Notes under the pieces: model-generated
What the model was told of the DNA's origin: nothing
The model's input: the letters and a program-made list of their open reading frames with translations, nothing else
Databases searched by the model: none
Program-made: the position numbers and the translations under genes
Assembly (NCBI GenBank): GCA_031426215.1
Contig: JANPKU010000060.1
Coordinates: 1 to 64,000 of the forward strand
Reading direction: 5' to 3'
Source of the DNA: Sva-07 sp031426215
GTDB lineage: Bacteria; Actinomycetota; Acidimicrobiia; Acidimicrobiales; Ilumatobacteraceae
DNA length: 64,000 nucleotides
In this document: piece by piece, positions 58,030 through 64,000 of the stretch
Position numbering within the stretch: position 1 is the first letter of the stretch
How the letters are laid out: each line of letters begins with the position of its first letter

Positions 58030-60645
58030 GTGACCGACTTCCCGACGACCGATCTGATCTCCGACTACGGCCCGCTCGAGGACGGTCACGACGAGATGAT
58101 GAACGGCGGTGGGGTCATCCGAACCCACTGGTCCGGGCTGATCGACTCGTATCGGACACTCGGTGCAGGTGAGCTGACGCGTCGCCACGGCGAGATACAA
58201 CGCCTGCTGGAACAAGACGGCGTGACGTACAACGTCGGCGGGAACGACAACGACGATGTTCGCCCGGACCGCCCGTGGACACTCGATCCACTCCCGTTCG
58301 TGCTGTCGAACGAAGAATGGAGTGGCATCGAACGAGGAATGATCCAACGCGCCGAGCTGCTCGACCTCGTGCTCACCGACCTCTACGGCGAGCGTCGACT
58401 GCTTCGTTCCGGAATCGTCCCACCCGAGATGATCCTGTCCGACCCACAGTTCCTTCGAGCCTGCGACCGCATCGAGGTGCCCGGCGACAAGCAGCTCGTC
58501 GTGTTCGGCGTCGACATCGCCCGGGCCGCCGACGGGCGGTGGCTGGCACTGGGGCACCGGGCCGAAGCGCCGTCCGGAGCTGCGTATGCGCTCGAGAACC
58601 GACGAGTACTGTCACGCGTGTTCCCGAACATCTTCCGCCAGACCGGCGTCCAGCGGTTGGCGCCGTTCGTGCACGCTTTGAGGGTTGCACTGCTGGCTGC
58701 GGCTCCGATCGGAGTCGACGATCCGTCGATCGTGATCTTGTCACCAGGATCACTCTCCGAAACGGCGTTCGAGCACGCATCGATCGCCGCACAGCTCGGC
58801 TACCCACTGGTGCAGGGCTCTGACTTCGAGCTCCGACAAGGTCGGGTCGGACTGCGCACCGTTGGCGGATGGGTTCCCGTCCATGTCGTCCTCCGTCGGG
58901 TCGACGCCGGGTTCTGCGATCCGCTCGCACTACGTGGAAATTCGACACTCGGCATTCCCGGACTGGTCGATGCCTGCCGAGCCGGCACCGTCAGCGTGGT
59001 CAACACACTCGGGTCGGGAATCCTCGAGAATGCGGGGCTTGCGAGCTTGATGCCGGCACTGTGCAAACACCTGCTCGGCAGCGACCTCCTGATGGACTCC
59101 GTGGCGTCGTGGTGGTGCGGCGAACCAGTCGGTCGCTCGCACGTGCTCGAGAACCTGGGAACACTCGTGGTTCGTCCGCTCTCACGGGTGTCGCTGCAGT
59201 ACTCGATCGATACTGCACGGGTCAGCACCGACGAGTTGAACGACCTACGGCGGCGCATCGAAGCGCATCCCCACCAGTGGGTCGGCCAGGAGCGGCTCAC
59301 TCCCGCGTCGACGCCCGTACTCCAGGCCGGTCGCGTCGAGCCCCGTCCTGCGGTCTTGCGCACGTTCGCTGTCGCGGGCGGCGGTTCCTACGTCGCACTT
59401 CGAGGCGGACTCGGCCGAACTGCGTCGGGAGCGAAAGACGCCCCGATCACGAACCGCACCGGGGCGAGCTCGAAGGACATCTGGATTCTCGGCTCCGAAT
59501 CGCAGAGCCAGTTCGAGTTCTGGCCATCCGATCACGTCGTGCCGACCAACGCACCGACCGACGCCCTGCCCGCGCGGGCTGCAGAGCACCTCTTCTGGCT
59601 CGGCCGGTATGCAGAACGCGCCGAAGCAACGGTGCGTCTCATTCGTACCGTCACGGCGCGCTGCGACGAGTTCGTCAACACCCCGACCGGGCCGGGGCCT
59701 GCATCGCTCAAGGTGGTACTCGAAGCCTTGACGCGTGTGACCGGCACCTATCCCGGTTTCGTCGGCGACGACGCCGCGGCACTGTTCGATGATCCGACCG
59801 GCGAGCTGTACTCGCTCGTCGTCGACGAACGACGACCGGGAACAGTGGCCCACGCCGTGCGTCACATGTTCGATGCGCTCGATGTGGTCCGCGATCAATT
59901 GTCGGTCGACACGTGGCTCGTCGTCGGCTCACTGCAACGCGAACTGGAACGCCTCGATCGCCCCGATGATCGCGATGCCGGTGATCCCGATGAAGCCATG
60001 ACGAGCGTGCTCAGCGAGATGCTCCAGGGGCTGCTCTCGCTCTCGGGCCTCGCGAACGAGTCGATGGTCCGCGACCTCGGATGGCAGTTCATGGAAGCCG
60101 GGCGTCGAATCGAGCGTGCGATGCACGTCGCGACCTTGGTGGGAACGACACTTGGCACCCAACGAAGCGCTCCGGTCGAGAGCCTCGTCGTGGAATCGGT
60201 CCTGATCGCCGGCGAGAGCATCATCACCTCACGTCGGCGCTACCGGTCGCAGGCCTTTCCCTCGACCACGATCGAGCTCCTGCTCGCCGACGCCGGCAAC
60301 CCGCGCTCGTTGCAGTTCCAAGTCGCCCGGCTCGCGGAGAGCTTGGCGCTGATCAGCAGCGACCGCCAGGCAACTGAACCGGCGGCATCAGCGACGCTGC
60401 TCGGCGAGCTGACTCGGCTCCTGGCATCGACGAACTTCACGCAGCTCGACGATGTCGATGAAGTCGGTCGTCGGCCAGCACTCGAGTCGTTCGTCGGCAC
60501 CGTACGAGCGAAGCTCGCGGCGATCTCGAACGCGATCGCCGCCGAATCGTTCAACCGGCTGCACTCCCAGCACACGATGGTCGGCCCGATCGATGGTCGA
60601 CAGTCACTCGGTGCGCCCGAATCCGCTGTGGGGAGCCCGGTGTGA
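58030..60645 (+). CDS. Circularly permuted ATP-grasp plus alpha-E domain protein
   Basis: An 871-residue protein. The first ~470 residues match the circularly permuted ATP-grasp type 2 family (DLYGERRLLRSGIVPPEMIL; SDPQFLRAC; GILENAGLASLMPALCKHLLG; VVRPLSR), peptide-ligase-like enzymes. After a variable linker, the alpha-E domain (about 515-850) begins with ARAAEHLFWLGRYAERAEAT. In many bacteria these are two genes; here they are fused. GTG 58030 follows the DUF2126 stop by 7 bases. The cluster may build or attach a short peptide, which transglutaminase-like proteins would process. Confidence 0.9.
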   Translation: MTDFPTTDLISDYGPLEDGHDEMMNGGGVIRTHWSGLIDSYRTLGAGELTRRHGEIQRLLEQDGVTYNVGGNDNDDVRPDRPWTLDPLPFVLSNEEWSGIERGMIQRAELLDLVLTDLYGERRLLRSGIVPPEMILSDPQFLRACDRIEVPGDKQLVVFGVDIARAADGRWLALGHRAEAPSGAAYALENRRVLSRVFPNIFRQTGVQRLAPFVHALRVALLAAAPIGVDDPSIVILSPGSLSETAFEHASIAAQLGYPLVQGSDFELRQGRVGLRTVGGWVPVHVVLRRVDAGFCDPLALRGNSTLGIPGLVDACRAGTVSVVNTLGSGILENAGLASLMPALCKHLLGSDLLMDSVASWWCGEPVGRSHVLENLGTLVVRPLSRVSLQYSIDTARVSTDELNDLRRRIEAHPHQWVGQERLTPASTPVLQAGRVEPRPAVLRTFAVAGGGSYVALRGGLGRTASGAKDAPITNRTGASSKDIWILGSESQSQFEFWPSDHVVPTNAPTDALPARAAEHLFWLGRYAERAEATVRLIRTVTARCDEFVNTPTGPGPASLKVVLEALTRVTGTYPGFVGDDAAALFDDPTGELYSLVVDERRPGTVAHAVRHMFDALDVVRDQLSVDTWLVVGSLQRELERLDRPDDRDAGDPDEAMTSVLSEMLQGLLSLSGLANESMVRDLGWQFMEAGRRIERAMHVATLVGTTLGTQRSAPVESLVVESVLIAGESIITSRRRYRSQAFPSTTIELLLADAGNPRSLQFQVARLAESLALISSDRQATEPAASATLLGELTRLLASTNFTQLDDVDEVGRRPALESFVGTVRAKLAAISNAIAAESFNRLHSQHTMVGPIDGRQSLGAPESAVGSPV

Positions 60646-61511
60646 TCTACAAGGTGTCGCACACGACCCGGTACGACTACGACGCTCCGGTCGAGGCGAG
60701 CTTCGCCGAGATCCGTCAGTTGCCGGACGACGTCGATGGCCAGGTGTGTGTTCGACGCGAGGTCACGACCGACCCGAGTCCCGACTCTCAACGCGAACAT
60801 CGCGACTACTTCGGCAACCTCGCCGCTACCGCAGTGATCCGAGAACCGCACACGCGCCTGGTCGTCACCAGCTCCAGCGTGATCGACACGTCCGGTCGGC
60901 CGACCGAGTTCGGAGCCGACGGTCAGCAGCCGTGGCAGTCCTACACGGCGGCTCGCTCCGATCCTGACGACATGGACGCCGTCGAGTTCTCCCTCGACTC
61001 TGCGTTGGTGGCGCGTTCGACGCAGCTCACCGACTACGCAATGCCTTCGTTCACCGACGACGTCACACTCGAAAATGGAGTCCTCTCACTGTGCTCACGA
61101 ATTCATGTCGACTTCGAGTTCGATGCGAAGGCCACCCAGGTCGACACCCGTCTCGCTGATGTGATGACGATGCGCAAGGGCGTCTGCCAGGATTTCGCCC
61201 ACGTCATGGTCGGCTCGCTGCGATCGCTCGGGCTCCCTGCGTGCTACGTCAGCGGATATCTCGAAACCGAACCGCCGCCGGGTCGACCACGATTGACCGG
61301 TGTCGATCGCACGCACGCCTGGGTCGGCATCTACCTGGGGAGTGGTCGATGGATCGGCGTCGACCCGACCAACAACCAGGTCGCCGGACGCAGGTACGTC
61401 ACCACTGCACGAGGTCGCGATTACTCTGACGTCCCCCCGCTGAAGGGGCTCATCTTCACCGATGCCGAAGAGAGTCGATTGACCGTGTCGGTCGACGTAG
61501 CCGCACAGTAG
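60642..61511 (+). CDS. Transglutaminase-like cysteine peptidase (cluster copy 2)
   Basis: A 289-residue protein with the bacterial transglutaminase N-domain (YKVSHTTRYDYDAPVEASFA) and the core triad: GVCQDFAHVMVGSLRSLG (Cys), RTHAWVGIYLGSGRWIGVDP (His and Asp). No signal peptide, so it is cytoplasmic. The GTG start overlaps the ATP-grasp stop (GTGA), so it is co-translated with it. Members of this group are predicted peptidases or amidases rather than cross-linking enzymes. Confidence 0.9.
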   Translation: MIYKVSHTTRYDYDAPVEASFAEIRQLPDDVDGQVCVRREVTTDPSPDSQREHRDYFGNLAATAVIREPHTRLVVTSSSVIDTSGRPTEFGADGQQPWQSYTAARSDPDDMDAVEFSLDSALVARSTQLTDYAMPSFTDDVTLENGVLSLCSRIHVDFEFDAKATQVDTRLADVMTMRKGVCQDFAHVMVGSLRSLGLPACYVSGYLETEPPPGRPRLTGVDRTHAWVGIYLGSGRWIGVDPTNNQVAGRRYVTTARGRDYSDVPPLKGLIFTDAEESRLTVSVDVAAQ

Positions 61512-61527
61512 ACCGAACGATTGCCGT

Positions 61528-61533
61528 TACATT
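61528..61533 (+). promoter_or_regulatory. -10 element for a leaderless metallopeptidase transcript
   Basis: TACATT, seven bases before ATG 61541, in the 29-base gap after the previous gene. It could give a second promoter within the cluster. Confidence 0.4.
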
Positions 61534-61540
61534 CAGCCCC

Positions 61541-62590
61541 ATGCAGCCGTTCCCGTGCTCGGTCTGTCAGCAGCTGCTGTTCTTCGACAACTCGACCTGC
61601 CTGCGGTGCGGTTCTCCACTCGGATACCTCCCCGAGGATGGACAAGTGGTCGCCCTGCGTCCGGTCGACGCCGGGTTCGAACGAGTCGACGGGCGGCCAG
61701 GGCACTACCGCCACTGTTCGAATCGGTTGGTCGCCCGCTGCAACTGGATGGTTCCCGTCGATGACGTGGCCGCACGCTGCGCGAGCTGCCGCCTCACCTC
61801 GGTTCGTCCCAACGACACCGAAGTCGACTCGATCGAGGCATTCGCCGACGCGGAAGCGGCCAAGCGTCGACTCCTCCACCAACTCATGGGTCTCGGGCTC
61901 CCCGTCATCGATCGATCGGTCGACGCTCGACGCGGCGTTGCATTCGAGCTGTTGTCGTCTCGTGGCCGCAGTGTGATGACCGGTCACGACTCGGGTGTGA
62001 TCACGCTGGATCTCTCCGAGTCCGATGATGCCCATCGCGAGTTCGTACGCCAACAACTCGGTGAGCCGTACCGCACGGTGTTGGGGCACCTACGTCACGA
62101 GATCGGTCACTACTACTGGCCGAGTCTCGTCGAGCAGCACGGCCACCTGTCGGAGTTTCGGTCCATGTTCGGCGACGAACGGCTGCCCTACGAGGATGCT
62201 CTCGTGCGCCACTATTCGCAGGGCGGCGCCCACTGGTCCGATGCCCACGTGAGCAAGTACGCCACGATGCATCCGTGGGAGGACTGGGCCGAGACATTTG
62301 CCCACTACCTCCACATCGATGCCGGGCTGGCAACCGCAGAAGCGATCGGGCTGACCGTCGGCGAACCCGCCCAGTCAGCGGGCCGAACGGCCTGTGTGAC
62401 TCGCGACGACGTCACCGTCGGCGGGATGGTGCAGTCATGGTTGGGACTCACCTTCGCACTCAACGCGATGGCCCGCTCGATCGGTCAATCCGACCTGTAC
62501 CCGTTCGTCCTGTCTCCGGAGGTGGTCGACAAGCTCGACTTCGTGCACCGGTGCGTCCGATTGGCAGTGAACTCAGGAGCAACCTCATGA
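61541..62590 (+). CDS. Putative zinc metallopeptidase with N-terminal zinc ribbon
   Basis: A 349-residue protein. The N-terminus is a zinc-ribbon-like region (CSVCQQ, CLRCGSPLG, then CARC-type pairs near 77 and 92-95). The core has HLRHEIGHYYWPSLVEQHGH, an HExxH zincin motif with a further acidic/His ligand region downstream (HPWEDWAETFAHYLHI). This is the putative zinc-binding metallopeptidase family often encoded beside transglutaminase/ATP-grasp genes. No signal peptide. The 3' end overlaps the next start (ATGA). Substrate may be the product of the cluster. Confidence 0.87.
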   Translation: MQPFPCSVCQQLLFFDNSTCLRCGSPLGYLPEDGQVVALRPVDAGFERVDGRPGHYRHCSNRLVARCNWMVPVDDVAARCASCRLTSVRPNDTEVDSIEAFADAEAAKRRLLHQLMGLGLPVIDRSVDARRGVAFELLSSRGRSVMTGHDSGVITLDLSESDDAHREFVRQQLGEPYRTVLGHLRHEIGHYYWPSLVEQHGHLSEFRSMFGDERLPYEDALVRHYSQGGAHWSDAHVSKYATMHPWEDWAETFAHYLHIDAGLATAEAIGLTVGEPAQSAGRTACVTRDDVTVGGMVQSWLGLTFALNAMARSIGQSDLYPFVLSPEVVDKLDFVHRCVRLAVNSGATS

Positions 62591-63408
62591 ATGACCATCT
62601 GCGACCAGCGCCCAATGCTGTTCGGTCCGTCACAGCCCATCTCGAAGTCTTCGTCGCGGAGGAGTCGGACATCGTGCTTGCGATCGCCGCTGACGAGGAG
62701 TACAACCGCCGCGACGAGCAATTGTTGGTGAGCGTCGACGGTGTCCCGATCACTGCGACGGCTCACGGCAATCTGACATTTCTCGAGAACGTCGGCCGGG
62801 GTCTGTTGCTCGTCGACTACCAGGCAACCGTGCTGGGCGATGCACCGCCGGCGACGGCGATGGCGACCGCCCACGACGTCTTTCAATACATCCGACCCAG
62901 CCGTTACTGCGAGTCCGACCGCCTCGGTCCGCTGGCACGCGCCGAGTTCAGCGGCCTCGTGGGTGCTGATCTTCTCGCCGCCGTGTCGAGTTGGGTCGGG
63001 GTCAACATCGCCTACGTGACCGGTTCCTCCCGACCGACCGACGGGGCTGTTGCGACGTTGCTCGGTCGAGAAGGGGTGTGCCGCGACTTCGCCCACCTCA
63101 CCGCAGCGCTGCTGCGAGCGAACAACACTGCAGCAAGAGTGGTGTCGGTGTACGCACCCGGGCTCTATCCCATGGACTTCCACGCGGTCACCGAGGCGTG
63201 CCTCGACGGAGTGTGGTACGTCGTCGATCCGACCTGCCTCGCGCCACGCAGTTCGATGGTGCGGATCGCGACGGGCGCAGATGCAACGGACATCGCGTTC
63301 CTCACCACACTGCGCGGCGTGATCGAGCTCAACTACATGTCGGTGTCGGCGATCACCGACGGTGACCTCCCGGGTGACGACCTGACTCAGCTCATCCGCC
63401 TTCACTGA
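62587..63408 (+). CDS. Transglutaminase-like protein (cluster copy 3)
   Basis: A 273-residue protein with an N-terminal beta region (HLEVFVAEESDIVLAIA) and the core triad: GREGVCRDFAHLTAALLRAN (Cys), YPMDFHAVTEACLDGVWYVV (His) and DPT (Asp). It is divergent from copies 1 and 2, with a shorter N-domain. ATG 62587 overlaps the metallopeptidase stop, making this the last gene of the cluster. A convergent regulator follows after 86 bases. Confidence 0.88.
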   Translation: MNDHLRPAPNAVRSVTAHLEVFVAEESDIVLAIAADEEYNRRDEQLLVSVDGVPITATAHGNLTFLENVGRGLLLVDYQATVLGDAPPATAMATAHDVFQYIRPSRYCESDRLGPLARAEFSGLVGADLLAAVSSWVGVNIAYVTGSSRPTDGAVATLLGREGVCRDFAHLTAALLRANNTAARVVSVYAPGLYPMDFHAVTEACLDGVWYVVDPTCLAPRSSMVRIATGADATDIAFLTTLRGVIELNYMSVSAITDGDLPGDDLTQLIRLH

Positions 63409-63494
63409 GACGGCGTTCGCAACTCGTAATGGAGTCGGGAGTGCATCGCCGGTTCGCCAGGTTTCTAATCCATGCTCACCGAGACCCGTTCCGA

Positions 63495-64000
63495 TCACTG
63501 CCGCATGTACTCCCGAGGTGATGTGCCGAGTTCGGCCCGGAACGCTGCGACGAAGGCGCTCGGCGAGGAGTAGCCCATGGCGACGGCGACGTTGGTCACT
63601 CGTTCGCCGTCGGCGAGGCTCGCAACCGAAGCGAGGACTCGGGCACGTCGCCGCCACTGACCCAGGCTCATCGCTGTTTCGGTGCTGAACCGCCGCTCGA
63701 TTGTTCGGCGATTTGCGTTGGCCGCGCGCAGTTGGTCGCGCAGCGGGCCTGCCGGATTCGACATGATCGCTACTGCGACGTTCCTGGCGACCGGGTCGTC
63801 GGGCAGTGGCAGTCGCAGCGGAGCGCCTGGTTGGAGAGCAAGCAGTTCGGCGAGCAGCGTGATGGTTGAGGCATCGGCCGGCCGGGTGAGGTCCATCGGT
63901 GCTGCGGCGACCGCGTACAGCGTGAGTTCGCGGGTCAGCGAAGTGAGATTGACGACGCGAACTGCGTCTCCGAGGACGCTGAGACTGGCATCGAGGTACA
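63495..64000 (-). CDS. AraC-family transcription regulator, C-terminal part
   Basis: The frame runs open to the window edge; 168 residues are seen. The C-terminal ~100 residues are an AraC DNA-binding domain with two helix-turn-helix units (NRRTIERRFSTETAMSLGQW and VTNVAVAMGYSSPSAFVAAF, then RAELGTSPREY). The visible N-terminal part (YLDASLSVLGDAVRVVNLTS) belongs to a cupin-like sensor domain, truncated here. An internal ATG at 63896 exists but would omit that domain. It converges on the transglutaminase cluster; the 86-base gap shows no clear terminator. Confidence 0.88.
   Translation of the reverse strand, partial: YLDASLSVLGDAVRVVNLTSLTRELTLYAVAAAPMDLTRPADASTITLLAELLALQPGAPLRLPLPDDPVARNVAVAIMSNPAGPLRDQLRAANANRRTIERRFSTETAMSLGQWRRRARVLASVASLADGERVTNVAVAMGYSSPSAFVAAFRAELGTSPREYMRQ

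Overview
The window is GC-rich DNA with tightly packed genes and many 1-4 base start/stop overlaps. It carries a WhiB-type Fe-S regulator, two LLM-family oxidoreductases of the F420-dependent type, a Tad/Flp pilus locus without a secretin, a DnaQ-UvrC fusion nuclease and a DUF2510 protein. These point to an actinobacterium, and the combination best fits class Acidimicrobiia (Ilumatobacter-like). That placement is inference; no rRNA gene is present to confirm it.

Layout. 1-8.2 kb: tail of a LuxR-type regulator, then a Tad pilus locus (divergent prepilin peptidase; flp, tadE, tadG-like, cpaB, cpaE, tadA, a von Willebrand A-tadB fusion, tadC). 8.2-13.3 kb: small CxxC protein, NYN-domain protein, exonuclease/GIY-YIG fusion, trpD, whiB. 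13.3-20.2 kb: GlpC-like Fe-S protein and rubrerythrin facing a glpD / alkylglycerone-phosphate-synthase-like / membrane protein / glpK operon. 20.2-28.9 kb: two Tat-exported ferritin-like paralogues, a PPOX flavoprotein, the RNase P RNA gene (rnpB), a small secreted protein, nitroreductase, phosphotransferase, a doubled SnoaL-like protein, a carotenoid oxygenase and an LLM oxidoreductase. 29.0-36.0 kb: branched-chain-amino-acid-type ABC importer built from fusions (LivH-LivM; MFS-LivF-LivG; membrane-anchored LivK). 36.0-40.2 kb: penicillin-binding protein, zinc-ribbon protein, membrane protein and histidine phosphatase as one minus-strand run. 40.3-46.9 kb: Gfo/Idh oxidoreductase, glgC and glgA, PEP carboxylase. 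47-54.6 kb: esterase, second LLM enzyme, Usp-like protein, LURP-one/DUF2510 protein, a thioredoxin-fold gene with an in-frame UGA at its active site, a secreted L,D-transpeptidase and a FolB-FolK fusion. 54.7-63.4 kb: a transglutaminase / DUF2126 / ATP-grasp / alpha-E / metallopeptidase cluster. 63.5 kb to the end: C-terminal part of an AraC regulator.

The most striking observation is the gene at 50607-51680. Its frame is interrupted once, by a UGA exactly where a thioredoxin-fold WASWC motif needs its nucleophilic cysteine. The frame is open on both sides, and a short hairpin with G as the second loop base starts 14 bases after the UGA. It is best read as a selenocysteine-containing thioredoxin-like protein. 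Other notable points are the MFS-ABC-ABC fusion, two families of dispersed intergenic palindromes, very compact bidirectional terminators that overlap stop codons, and a glycogen synthase lacking the KxGG lysine.
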